A stretch of 64,000 bases of DNA from Micavibrio sp. UBA2638 (GTDB lineage: Bacteria; Pseudomonadota; Alphaproteobacteria; Micavibrionales; Micavibrionaceae). This document shows positions 17,942-26,191 of the stretch, in pieces; the stretch's first letter is position 1; each line of letters starts with the position of its first letter. The position numbers and the translations under genes are program-made. The notes under the pieces are model-generated. The model was given only the letters and a program-made list of their open reading frames with translations. It searched no databases and was not told the origin of the DNA. The stretch spans positions 1 to 64,000 of the forward strand of contig DENS01000001.1 of the NCBI GenBank assembly GCA_002359735.1, read 5' to 3'.

Positions 17942-18268
17942 ATGCTGGCTATCAAAAAAATCTTAATCCTGACCATATTTACCTCAATGGCATTTAATAC
18001 AGGACAAATCATAAAGCCAGCTCTAGCCGATTATACAGGTGTTCCACATGCGCATAATGATACACCAGAACAAAGTAGAACCACTCAAAGGCGCGAAAAC
18101 CGTAAAAAACGAAAATCAACTTCGCTAAAAGAAACCATAGAAAAACGTCGCCAGCAATTGGAACAAAACACATCAAAGCCGCAGGGTAAAAACGATAGCG
18201 CCGGTAATATGATTTACCGCGGCAATTCAAAGCCAAACATCGGAAAGCGCTTATGGAATCATTATTAA
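17942..18268 (+). CDS. Small secreted protein, unknown
   Basis: The protein has 108 residues. An N-terminal signal peptide ('IKKILILTIFTSMAFNTG...KPALA', cleavage near residue 29) is followed by a very basic, polar region with a Lys/Arg-rich helix ('RRENRKKRK', 'IEKRRQQLEQ'). AGGAG lies ahead of the ATG. No family recognised; it is probably a periplasmic protein. Confidence 0.6.
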   Translation: MLAIKKILILTIFTSMAFNTGQIIKPALADYTGVPHAHNDTPEQSRTTQRRENRKKRKSTSLKETIEKRRQQLEQNTSKPQGKNDSAGNMIYRGNSKPNIGKRLWNHY

Positions 18269-18326
18269 TCCTTTTACGCTATACTTTTTAGATGACAAGA
18301 TAAATATATATATGTAAAGTAATTGC

Positions 18327-18860
18327 ATGAAATCCGCATTACACATTACCGCCACAAAAGCATTTAGCGATACCGATGCGCATAAAAGGTCTGCCTTTGC
18401 GCTCATTACCGCGCAATCTGGCAAAGCATTATTATTACGCAAAAATGATGTGAATTCTGCCGAACACGGTAAGTTTGAAATGCCTGGGGGTGGCGTCGAT
18501 TGTAATGAGAGCTTTTATCAAGGTGTCATTCGGGAAACGTGCGAAGAAACAGGATTCCAAATATCCAGTGCGGTCCCGGTTACAAACATCAACCATAATG
18601 GGCGTCAAGGCCTAACGGAGCTGATGATTTTTGTCGCGGCCACGCAAGATGAGTTCGAACCCGAATTCACCCACAATCCGATTACGGGTCATCTGGAGCA
18701 TTCCGAGTATCGGTGGTTTACATTAGATGAAATTCTCTCCAGTGAGGAAATTCACACCAAGCAGAAAAAAGACATTCTAAATAATCATGAATATATCCGA
18801 GACGCCATTCACCAATGCGTATCCAATGCATGTACAAGACAATGTCTGGACAATGGCTAA
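18327..18860 (+). CDS. Nudix hydrolase
   Basis: The 177-residue protein carries a complete Nudix box at residues 55-77 (G-x5-E-x7-RETCEETGF), so it should cleave a nucleoside diphosphate linked to another group. 'LLRKNDVNSAEHGKFEMPGGG' before the box is typical of MutT/ADP-ribose types, but the substrate cannot be told. It is convergent with the SulP gene and 58 bases behind the small secreted protein. Confidence 0.9.
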   Translation: MKSALHITATKAFSDTDAHKRSAFALITAQSGKALLLRKNDVNSAEHGKFEMPGGGVDCNESFYQGVIRETCEETGFQISSAVPVTNINHNGRQGLTELMIFVAATQDEFEPEFTHNPITGHLEHSEYRWFTLDEILSSEEIHTKQKKDILNNHEYIRDAIHQCVSNACTRQCLDNG

Positions 18861-18922
18861 AATAAAGCCAAGGCAGCAATAATATAATACCATATCACCG
18901 CATATAAATGATTTAAGCTATA

Positions 18923-20551
18923 CTAGGCCTTACGCTCGACTTTATCCGCATAATCAACGACTACACGGTAATGCGGATCCTCGATTGTATTAACTTCAAC
19001 CATATCACGCGCTTTTTTCAGCAATAATTGACAATCCGCGCTTAGGTGGACAAGGTGCAGGGTTTTGCCAGCCTCCTCGTATTTAGTGGCAAGCGCGTCA
19101 ATCGCCTCCAGCGCAGAATGATCCCAAACTCTGGCATGCTTGAAGTCAATAATTACATCGGTTTCCTCTTGATCGTGGCTTGGGTGGATCAGGTCTCGAA
19201 AGCGAGCAATAGATCCAAAAAACAGCGGCCCATAAAGTTTGTAAACTTTATGCCCTTTATCCGCAGAACGCCCCTCAACAATCCCGATATGTTGCGAAGA
19301 TTTCCAAGCATAAACCAACGCTGAAAAAATCACCCCAACAACCACAGCCAACGCTAAATCATATGCAATCGTAACGCCCGTCACCAAAAGGATGACAAAG
19401 GCATCTTCGCGGGGAATTTTATGCATGATTCTTACAGATGCCCAGGCAAAAGTGGATATGACAACCATCATCATCAGCCCGGTCAAAGCGGCGAGCGGAA
19501 TCATTTCAATCCATTGTGAAGCAAAAAGGATAAAACAAAGCAAAGCCAAGGCTGCCGTAATACCCGACAGACGCCCACGGCCACCGGAATTGATATTAAT
19601 CATCGACTGCCCAATCATCGCACAACCGCCCATTGCGCCAAAAAATCCGCACACTGTATTGGCCATTCCCTGACCAACACATTCTTGCGAGGTGCGACCG
19701 CGGGTATTGGTCATTTCATCAATCAATGTCAATGTCAGAAGGCTTTCTATTAAGCCTATTGCCGCCAAAGTAACCGCAACAGGAAATATAATCATTAAAG
19801 TCTCCAGCGTAAACGGCACCATCGGAATATGAAATTCAGGAAGACCGCCTGCCACACTGGCCATGTCGCCGACAGTGCGCGTATCCAAATCCAGACCAAT
19901 CACTAAGCCTGAAACGATCAGGATTGAAGCCAAAGAAGCCGGTATCAACTTTCCCAGCTTTGGAACTTTTGGTAAAAACCAAATAATCGCCATCGTCAAA
20001 CATGTGAGGCCCAGCATCAAATAAAGCTGCTCTCCTTGCATCCACCCGCCGTCAAATACAACACTCAGTGCACTATGTGATGATCCTTCCGTACTATGAG
20101 AATCCACAATATCGGCAGGCTGAGACGATTTAAACTGCCCCAGTTGAGCCAAAAATATAACAATCGCCAAACCATTCACAAAGCCAAGCATTACAGAATG
20201 CGGCACAAGGCGAATAAATTTACCCAAATGAAATACACCCGCCAAAATCTGCAAAATACCAGTCAGCACCACTGTCGCGAACAAGTATTCTACACCATAA
20301 ACCAGAACTAAACCGACCATGGCTACGGCCATCGCACCGGTTGCGCCGGATATCATACCGCTTCGGCCACCAAAGACAGACGTAATCAGGCCAACAAAAA
20401 ATGCGGCATATAGGCCCACCAAAGGCTCTACCCCCGCCACAAAGGCAAATGCAATGGCTTCGGGCACCAATGCCAGCGCAACGGTTAGGCCAGAAAGAAA
20501 ATCGGCTTTTGGATTATCCGTTAAATGAAAACGGCGAACGAGGCGAAGCAT
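18923..20551 (-). CDS. SulP-family anion transporter with STAS domain
   Basis: The 542-residue protein has about ten to twelve membrane helices in the first 420 residues, with the SulP signature near the start ('DFLSGLTVALALVPEAIAFA'). A C-terminal STAS domain at about 435-540 contains 'VIIDFKHARVWDHSALEAID'. SulP proteins move sulfate, bicarbonate or other anions across the inner membrane; the substrate is not evident. It lies downstream of dnaA but is separated from it by the dnaA terminator. Confidence 0.93.
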   Translation of the reverse strand: MLRLVRRFHLTDNPKADFLSGLTVALALVPEAIAFAFVAGVEPLVGLYAAFFVGLITSVFGGRSGMISGATGAMAVAMVGLVLVYGVEYLFATVVLTGILQILAGVFHLGKFIRLVPHSVMLGFVNGLAIVIFLAQLGQFKSSQPADIVDSHSTEGSSHSALSVVFDGGWMQGEQLYLMLGLTCLTMAIIWFLPKVPKLGKLIPASLASILIVSGLVIGLDLDTRTVGDMASVAGGLPEFHIPMVPFTLETLMIIFPVAVTLAAIGLIESLLTLTLIDEMTNTRGRTSQECVGQGMANTVCGFFGAMGGCAMIGQSMININSGGRGRLSGITAALALLCFILFASQWIEMIPLAALTGLMMMVVISTFAWASVRIMHKIPREDAFVILLVTGVTIAYDLALAVVVGVIFSALVYAWKSSQHIGIVEGRSADKGHKVYKLYGPLFFGSIARFRDLIHPSHDQEETDVIIDFKHARVWDHSALEAIDALATKYEEAGKTLHLVHLSADCQLLLKKARDMVEVNTIEDPHYRVVVDYADKVERKA

Positions 20552-20680
20552 ATTTCAGGCTTTCCTTTATTAATAAACAACAAGTAGGTGATGGACATGA
20601 CCTCGCGCTAAAATCGCGACAAGAATGGCCGGATGCCATGGTTCTATACGACTACGGTGCCATGCGCAACGCGAAAAGAC

Positions 20681-20708
20681 AAAAAACGGCCCCTGGGAGC
20701 CGCTTTTA
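20681..20708 (-). terminator. Rho-independent terminator after dnaA
   Basis: On the - strand AAAGCGGCTCC pairs with GGGGCCGTTTT (two wobble pairs) around a two-base loop and runs into TTTTTT. It lies about 30 bases past the dnaA stop. Confidence 0.75.
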
Positions 20709-20736
20709 TTAGAAAAATAAATTATAAGACAACACA

Positions 20737-22188
20737 TCAACCTGTCAAAGCGCGGCGAATCACATCTGTGTCTTGCGCAATTTGTGCATCCGCGTCGATC
20801 AGCTCTTCCACCTTACGCACAGCATGCATCACAGTAGTATGATCACGGCCACCGAACTTACGTCCAATTTCGGGCAAAGAACGGGAGGTTAATTGTTTAG
20901 CCAAATACATCGCAATCTGACGTGGGCGGGCAACATTACGAGCACGGCGAGATGAATGCATATCAGTCAAACGCAGATTAAAATGCTCAGCAACTTTACG
21001 CTGAATTTCATCAATTGTAATTCGGCGATCATGAGCGCGAAGTAAATCCTGCAGGACTTCCTGCGTACTTTCCAAGGTAATTTCTTGAGACGCAACATCG
21101 GCATGGGCCACAATACGGTTAAGCGCCCCCTCCATTTCACGTATATTCGACGTTACCTTCAAAGCAAGAAATTCCAACACACTATCAGGAACATTGGCCT
21201 CTAACTGAGCACGCTTCGATTGCAAAATACCCAAACGCAAATCATAGGTTGTCGGATGAATATCTGCGACCAAGCCCCATGCCAAGCGAGAACGTAAGCG
21301 CTCATCAATACCAGTCAAATCGGACGGGGATTTATCAGCTGAGATAATAATCTGTTTGTTTTGATCAACCAGCGCATTAAACGTATGGAAAAATTCTTCC
21401 TGTGTTGATTCTTTTCCGGCAATGAACTGAATATCATCCATCATCAAAACATCAACACTACGAAAAACCTCTTTAAAGTTGATAGTCTCATTGGCTCGTA
21501 ATGCGCGAACAAACTGATACATAAATTTTTCGGCTGACAAATACATAACCGTCTTTTCTGGGCTTTGCTCTTTAATCTGATGAGCTATGGCATGCATTAA
21601 ATGTGTTTTACCCAGACCAACACCACCATATATAAAGAGTGGGTTAAACGGGATACTATCCGTTTCAACAACGCGTCGCGCAGCAGCATGCGCCAGTGCA
21701 TTTGGTTTACCAACAACAAAATTTTCAAATTTAAAACGTGCATCCAAAGGAGACGATATTTCCTCAATCTCACGCTTCAGATTTTCATTAGCACTGGACT
21801 CATTGGCTAAAGTTTGGACAGCACCATCCATTTCAAAATCATCAATAATCGCATTTTGCACCACAACGATTTGCAGGCGCTTAACTTCTTCATTGGCCTG
21901 CTGGCACATTTCAAGAATACGCTCAGCATAGTGGTTCTGAATCCAGTCACGCATAAAACGGGTAGGAACCGACACCTCCATAGTGCCGTGATAATATGCC
22001 TGAAGCACCAGGGGTTTTAACCAACTACGGAAAATCGCCTCACCAAATTCCTGGCGCATATCACCATGGATGCGTTTCCACAAATCCATAATGGCCTTAG
22101 TCGGCTTTAATGGGGCTGCGGAATAATCGGCTCCTTCGACTGAAACTGACTTTTCTGCAACTGCGATCTTTCCCCCAGTATCTGACAT
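20737..22188 (-). CDS. dnaA: Chromosomal replication initiator DnaA
   Basis: DnaA opens the origin of replication. The domain order is clear: an N-terminal oligomerisation domain (LWKRIHGDMRQEFGEA), a linker, an AAA+ ATPase with Walker A 'GGVGLGKT' (188-195) and 'VLMMDDIQF', and a C-terminal DnaA-box-binding helix-turn-helix with 'GGRDHTTVMHA'. I place the start at 22188 rather than the in-frame ATG at 22203, because GGAGAG lies seven bases before it and overlaps the earlier ATG. This gives 483 residues. The rpsT-dnaA order is typical of alphaproteobacteria. Confidence 0.97.
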   Translation of the reverse strand: MSDTGGKIAVAEKSVSVEGADYSAAPLKPTKAIMDLWKRIHGDMRQEFGEAIFRSWLKPLVLQAYYHGTMEVSVPTRFMRDWIQNHYAERILEMCQQANEEVKRLQIVVVQNAIIDDFEMDGAVQTLANESSANENLKREIEEISSPLDARFKFENFVVGKPNALAHAAARRVVETDSIPFNPLFIYGGVGLGKTHLMHAIAHQIKEQSPEKTVMYLSAEKFMYQFVRALRANETINFKEVFRSVDVLMMDDIQFIAGKESTQEEFFHTFNALVDQNKQIIISADKSPSDLTGIDERLRSRLAWGLVADIHPTTYDLRLGILQSKRAQLEANVPDSVLEFLALKVTSNIREMEGALNRIVAHADVASQEITLESTQEVLQDLLRAHDRRITIDEIQRKVAEHFNLRLTDMHSSRRARNVARPRQIAMYLAKQLTSRSLPEIGRKFGGRDHTTVMHAVRKVEELIDADAQIAQDTDVIRRALTG

Positions 22189-22597
22189 AATAATTCTCTC
22201 CACTTCACTAAATTAATGTATAAACCACACCCCTTTTTAGAATGAGCAAATGCTCCTAATACAAACAATAAGCAGGGGTTAACGAAATCTGAATTTCGCA
22301 GCCAATTGTTCTAATAACTTTTTTATTAGGTCCTACTTGAGCGCTGAATTTTTCCCCAACAACACTTTACAGACCTTCAAAGGAATACCAAATAAGCATA
22401 AAGATCACGCCTGAAAATCACACTCGTATTCCGAACAGTACTGAGGCAATAAAATAAATTTTTGTACCTCCCTGTCTGAAGTGAGATCAACTTACACTAA
22501 TAAATTATGAAGATGCAATGAGAATAAATAGTGAACATCAAAAAAAATAATAATCGTACCAATAGTTTATTTTGGATGCACTTGCGGCCCCTGGAAA

Positions 22598-22645
22598 ATT
22601 ACTTTCAAGGGACAAGCATTACTTTACAGATGAAATTATTACTTT
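22598..22645. repeat. Three ATTACTTT direct repeats at 20-base spacing
   Basis: ATTACTTT begins at 22598, 22618 and 22638, exactly two helical turns apart, just downstream of rpsT. Sites on one DNA face at regular spacing suggest binding of a protein array. The function is unknown. Confidence 0.6.
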
Positions 22646-22646
22646 A

Positions 22647-22667
22647 GTGTCACTTTTTAATGACACC
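22647..22667 (-). terminator. Hairpin downstream of rpsT
   Basis: Arms GTGTCA and TGACAC pair around an A/T-rich loop nine bases past the rpsT stop. The T run after it on the - strand is weak, so termination is likely but not certain. Confidence 0.45.
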
Positions 22668-22675
22668 AGAACAGC

Positions 22676-22939
22676 TTATTTCAAAGCCTTAATTCTTGCC
22701 GACAGGCGAGAAATTTTACGAGATGCTGTATTTTTATGAAACAGACCTTTAGACACGCCGCGAAGAATTTCCGGCTGAGCTTGTTGAAGAGCAACTTCAG
22801 CATCCTTCGCATTACCGTCGAGCAATGCCATCTCTACTTTTTTGATAAAAGTGCGAATGCGACTCTTACGATTCATATTGATTGAAGCGCGAGTTGCATT
22901 TCTACGCATACGTTTTCTAGAAGATGCATGATTTGCCAT
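22676..22939 (-). CDS. rpsT: 30S ribosomal protein S20
   Basis: The 87-residue basic protein begins 'MANHASSRKRMRRNATRASIN' and has the S20 helical pattern ('NMNRKSRIRTFIKKVE', 'KGLFHKNTASRKISRL'). It binds the 5' region of 16S rRNA. A promoter with TTGACA is visible about 100 bases upstream. Confidence 0.97.
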   Translation of the reverse strand: MANHASSRKRMRRNATRASINMNRKSRIRTFIKKVEMALLDGNAKDAEVALQQAQPEILRGVSKGLFHKNTASRKISRLSARIKALK

Positions 22940-23038
22940 TTTAAAAGTCTTCCTTTTATTCTTAATATTTTATTTTGAACGATCAAAAATCTGCCTTCAG
23001 GCGATTCTTTTCATCCACGTTATTCCTAAGATCGAAGA

Positions 23039-23068
23039 GATATACGCTTGATAGAGGCCGCTTGTCAA
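23039..23068 (-). promoter_or_regulatory. Promoter of rpsT
   Basis: On the - strand TTGACA (23063-23068) and TATATC (23039-23044) are separated by 18 bases. A TTATCCACG sequence, one base from a DnaA box, sits just upstream at 23075-23083, which could link S20 expression to DnaA. Confidence 0.6.
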
Positions 23069-23169
23069 GTATTTCGTGGATAAAATTAAAAAAGTTTTTT
23101 GCCTAGAAACCCTTTTTTATAAAATGCGTAAAAGAATCATATTCTTATTACAAAATATACTCGGTCATA

Positions 23170-23556
23170 TCATCGTGGCTCAACCGTAATTCTTAAATAG
23201 GCCTCTTGCGCCTCTCGTTCAAAATTAAGGTATAAATGCTCATCTCCGCGGATATAATGATCCTCCGAAGAACGGCTCCAACCCAACTGCGGCAAAGACC
23301 GGCGATAAAATTGCCGCGTGTCATCAATATTGCCATCTTCTATTTTTGCCACCATCTCAATAATACGCCCCTCCGGCTTATCAAAAACCAGCGTATAATC
23401 TTCCAATTCCACTAACCCCTGCATAACGGGAACATCCTGAAGAGTTTCAAAAAACAGAGTCCCATCTGTATTTTCTTGATACCTATCAAAGGCCTTTGCT
23501 GGTTGCAAAACACCCAATCCCAAAATCAGCGCAACTACACTAACAATCAAACGCAT
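23170..23556 (-). CDS. Small exported protein, unknown
   Basis: I choose the start at 23556 because it has AAAGG eight bases upstream and yields a proper signal peptide ('RLIVSVVALILGLGVLQPAKA'). An upstream ATG at 23655 would overlap mutM and add a non-signal tail. The product has 128 residues, of which about 105 are mature, with 'YRRSLPQLGW' and a final beta-like stretch. The family is not recognised. It is downstream of mutM and probably cotranscribed. Confidence 0.65.
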   Translation of the reverse strand: MRLIVSVVALILGLGVLQPAKAFDRYQENTDGTLFFETLQDVPVMQGLVELEDYTLVFDKPEGRIIEMVAKIEDGNIDDTRQFYRRSLPQLGWSRSSEDHYIRGDEHLYLNFEREAQEAYLRITVEPR

Positions 23557-23605
23557 TAAAATACCTTTCAAAATATCTTTTTTAAATCCAATTTCATTGC
23601 ATACC

Positions 23606-24460
23606 TTAATTTTGTTGCCTTGGACAATAAAATGTTGAACGGCCGTTTTGAACAATACGCTGCACGCCGCCGGTTACGGAGAGATCACAATCACAGTCCG
23701 GGCAATTTTCTCCTTCACGGTTATAAACACCGAACATATGTTGAAAATACCCCAGATTACCATCCGTATGACAATAATCTTTCAAACTAGAACCACCCGC
23801 CTGTATCGCCTTTTGTAACACTTGTCGCACAGACCGCGCCAAGCTCTCCACCTCTTTTTTATCCAAAGACGTACAAATTCGAGCGGGATCAATTCTTGCC
23901 ATATATAGGGCCTCACATGCATATATATTCCCAATACCCGCGATAACATTTTGATCCAGTAATGCGGCCTTTATATTACTTTTTCGGCCCTGCAATAATT
24001 CAGCCAGAACATCACCGTTGAAAGCATTCCCCAGCGGCTCCGGCCCCATTTTGGAAAATGGGCGGATACAATTCAAATTCTCCGTCTTTTCCAAAAGCAT
24101 AAACCCAAAGCGCCTAGGGTCATGATACACAATAACGGCGCCGCCCTGCATATGTATCACAACATGATCGTGTTTTACGCGCTCAAAAGAAGGGTAGCTT
24201 TGTTTAGCAGGAAAAATTTTAACACTGCCAGACATACCTAAATGCCAAATCAAGCCATAACCATTACTCAAATAGATCAACAAATATTTGCCGCGCCGAC
24301 AAAGAGATTCGACTTTTGCCCCTCGCAAAACCTCACAGAAATCAGGCGGAAATGGATAGCGCAGATTAGATCGAAATATTTCACACTCATTAATAACCTG
24401 AGAACGCATGACCGGATCCAGCCCACGCTTAACAATTTCCACTTCGGGTAATTCAGGCAT
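23606..24460 (-). CDS. mutM: Formamidopyrimidine-DNA glycosylase, zinc-finger cysteine missing
   Basis: The 284-residue Fpg/MutM removes oxidised purines such as 8-oxoguanine. The N-terminus 'PELPEVE', with the catalytic Pro after Met removal, is intact, as are 'WHLGMSGSVKI' and 'GIGNIYACEALY'. The C-terminal zinc finger normally reads CxxC...CxxC. Here it reads 'CPDCDCD' and then 'STFYCPRQQN', so the last Cys is absent, as if one codon were lost. An extra Cys after the first pair might substitute. The rest of the gene is normal. Confidence 0.94.
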   Translation of the reverse strand: MPELPEVEIVKRGLDPVMRSQVINECEIFRSNLRYPFPPDFCEVLRGAKVESLCRRGKYLLIYLSNGYGLIWHLGMSGSVKIFPAKQSYPSFERVKHDHVVIHMQGGAVIVYHDPRRFGFMLLEKTENLNCIRPFSKMGPEPLGNAFNGDVLAELLQGRKSNIKAALLDQNVIAGIGNIYACEALYMARIDPARICTSLDKKEVESLARSVRQVLQKAIQAGGSSLKDYCHTDGNLGYFQHMFGVYNREGENCPDCDCDLSVTGGVQRIVQNGRSTFYCPRQQN

Positions 24461-24520
24461 GAACGCACCAACTCACCACAAGGGCTCTCTCAATCTCACA
24501 ACGCCTAAATAAACGCAGCA

Positions 24521-25177
24521 TTATTTCACTTTCCACTCAATATAACCGTTAGATAAACCCATAGCACTAAAAATTGGATGCGGTCTTGTTTTTCCACCTT
24601 CTCTTTCGTAGGGCAACCAGAGTAAATCGTCATTGTCTTCATTACGTAAGACAACCACATCATACTCTCTATTCGTTAATGTCCGTACATCGGCATTTGG
24701 AATATCCGGTGCCGGGTCATATGATGGCTTCATTCGAATAGTTCCCTGCCCCCCGCTATAAGTAAATTGGCCCTTTGAATACAAACGCTCATATCCCACA
24801 GCATCTTTATATATGACCATCTCATAATAGTTATCACCACTCATCATCAGTGTTGCTGTATTCACACCATATTTTACGCGCCATTCCCCCCTTAAATCTT
24901 CAAGACTGGCTTTGCGCAAATTTAATTCATTATGATCTACTTGTTTCGCCCCAAGCGGATTATTTCTACGTTCGGCACCCATATGATTTTGGGGACTGCC
25001 CTTAACAGCCGGATGCATAAATTTAACATATCCCAAATATAAAACCGCAATAAAAGCCGATACTCCAAGCGCCAGAATAAACACCCCGACCAGGTTTGAT
25101 CGTTGGGGAGATAAAGGTAAAGGCATCTCCTGACTCGTGTTATTCTTATCTGATAGGCTTTGCGGTTTCTGTTTCAT
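24521..25177 (-). CDS. Membrane-anchored protein, unknown
   Basis: The 218-residue protein has a polar N-terminus, one membrane helix at about 29-50 ('LVGVFILALGVSAFIAVLYLG'), and an extracytoplasmic domain rich in beta-prone segments from about 90 ('LRGEWRVKYGVNTATLMM', 'YSGGQGTIRMKP'), resembling lipocalin-like cores in outline only. GGAGAG precedes the ATG. It is the first gene after a terminator and a probable small RNA. Function unknown. Confidence 0.6.
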   Translation of the reverse strand: MKQKPQSLSDKNNTSQEMPLPLSPQRSNLVGVFILALGVSAFIAVLYLGYVKFMHPAVKGSPQNHMGAERRNNPLGAKQVDHNELNLRKASLEDLRGEWRVKYGVNTATLMMSGDNYYEMVIYKDAVGYERLYSKGQFTYSGGQGTIRMKPSYDPAPDIPNADVRTLTNREYDVVVLRNEDNDDLLWLPYEREGGKTRPHPIFSAMGLSNGYIEWKVK

Positions 25178-25244
25178 GTAAACTCTCCTGTTACAATGAA
25201 ATAGCTTAGCAAGAATTCATCATAGAAAAAACTGGCAAAACAGA

Positions 25245-25281
25245 CAAAAAGAAAAGCCGGCTTCGGGGAAAAGCCGGCTTT
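25245..25281 (-). terminator. Strong terminator hairpin between divergent genes
   Basis: On the - strand AAAGCCGGCTT and AAGCCGGCTTT form an 11-base stem, followed by CTTTTT. No gene ends just before it, which is the main reason to suspect a small RNA. Confidence 0.75.
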
Positions 25282-25349
25282 AGGTTTACGTGTGTGGGGA
25301 TTCATCAAGAAAAAATAAACGCTACAAAATGTATAATTTATTTCCTCTT
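25249..25349 (-). ncRNA. Candidate small RNA of about 100 bases
   Basis: A good promoter (TTGACA, 18 bases, TATAAA) and a strong Rho-independent terminator frame about 100 bases on the - strand with no convincing protein frame. It matches no RNA family I know: no 4.5S, 6S or tmRNA motifs. Alternatively it is an attenuated leader of the membrane-protein gene beginning at 25177. Confidence 0.45.
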
Positions 25350-25355
25350 GTGCAT

Positions 25356-25385
25356 TTTATATGGCACAACGCAGTTCAATGTCAA
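25356..25385 (-). promoter_or_regulatory. Promoter of the candidate small RNA
   Basis: TTGACA (25380-25385) and TATAAA (25356-25361) are read on the - strand with an 18-base spacer. Predicted start is near 25349. Confidence 0.6.
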
Positions 25386-25519
25386 CCAAAAAATGAATAT
25401 ATTTTATCTTAAATGTAATTTTTTAATACTGGAAGCAACTTTTTTCTAGACAACGAACACTCATATAGTCTATAGAAATACGAAAAATAGCGATAAAATA
25501 GTCAAAACAGGATACGCAA

Positions 25520-26170
25520 ATGCCTACATTGGAACAAATACGAGCAGCACGCGCCCTATTGGGATGGAGTCAATCAGACTTGGCAGAGCGTGCTGGCCTA
25601 TCGCAAACCGGCATCGCTCGTATTGAGAATGGCACCAACCACCCCAACTCACAAACCCTGACAAAAATCGAAGTCGCTTTTGAAGAAAATGATATTGAAT
25701 TTATTGACACAAGCGGCGTCAGAAAAAAAACCGGTGATGTTCATATATACAAAGGACAAACCGGCATACGCCAGTTCTTTGATGATGTCTACGAACAGGC
25801 CGATACAGAGGGTGGCGAGATTTGCCTTTTTAATGGCATGCCCGCTTATTTAATTAAATGGCTTGGTGATGATTGGTATAATTATCACGCCAAGCGCATG
25901 AGAAAAATTAAAAATAAATTTGAATTCAAAATCATTGTACGAGAAAAAGAAAAAACTTTTATAGCCAGTGATTTTGCAACGTATAAATGGTTCCCTGAGC
26001 ACCAATTCAATGAAAAAACCATTTATGTATACGGCAACAAAATTGGATTTTTGAGCTTTGACAACAATAATGTTAGGATCGTCGTCATTGCACAAAAAGA
26101 AATCGCAGACAGCTTTCGGGTATTATTTAACCTGGCATGGGAAAATGTTGCGCAAGATCCAAAAAGCTAA
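25520..26170 (+). CDS. XRE-family regulator with a TrmB-like C-terminal domain
   Basis: The 216-residue protein has a Cro/C1-type HTH at about 4-58 ('LGWSQSDLAERAGLSQTGIARIENG'). Residues about 74-216 resemble the PLD-like effector domain found in TrmB-family regulators: 'KFEFKIIVREKEK', 'FNEKTIYVYGNKIGFLSF' and 'IADSFRVLFNLAWENV'. TrmB proteins usually carry a winged helix instead, so the XRE fusion is less common. A palindrome 46 bases before the ATG may be its operator. The next gene follows by 21 bases. The HTH is certain; the C-terminal assignment is inference. Confidence 0.75.
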   Translation: MPTLEQIRAARALLGWSQSDLAERAGLSQTGIARIENGTNHPNSQTLTKIEVAFEENDIEFIDTSGVRKKTGDVHIYKGQTGIRQFFDDVYEQADTEGGEICLFNGMPAYLIKWLGDDWYNYHAKRMRKIKNKFEFKIIVREKEKTFIASDFATYKWFPEHQFNEKTIYVYGNKIGFLSFDNNNVRIVVIAQKEIADSFRVLFNLAWENVAQDPKS

Positions 26171-26191
26171 ATAGCTGTCAATTGGAGTAAT

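Larger units (their letters stand above)
22189..22675. other. dnaA-rpsT intergenic region
   Basis: These roughly 490 bases hold the dnaA leader and regulatory DNA. Visible elements are palindromes GAGCAAATGCTC (22244-22255) and CGAAAT-CTGA-ATTTCG (22283-22298), a CTAATAA/TTATTAG hairpin (about 22312-22330), three ATTACTTT octamers at 20-base spacing, and a hairpin after rpsT. No DnaA box with zero or one mismatch was found, so an origin here is not supported directly. Confidence 0.6.
25178..25519. other. Intergenic region with a small transcription unit
   Basis: The region between divergent genes holds a - strand promoter, a probable small RNA ending in a strong terminator, and a TATAG-T-CTATA palindrome (25464-25474) 46 bases before the regulator gene that may be its operator. 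No protein gene is apparent. Confidence 0.55.

Noticed and set aside
22189..22675. Origin of replication between dnaA and rpsT
   Set aside because: Location is right, but no DnaA box with zero or one mismatch was found. The best nearby match (TTATCCACG at 23075-23083) is isolated. Without skew data it stays a region of interest, not a called origin.
25177..25330. 44-codon frame on the - strand covering the small-RNA terminator and ending at the next gene's ATG
   Set aside because: It reads straight through a strong terminator hairpin and has no ribosome site or conserved pattern; chance overlap is likelier.
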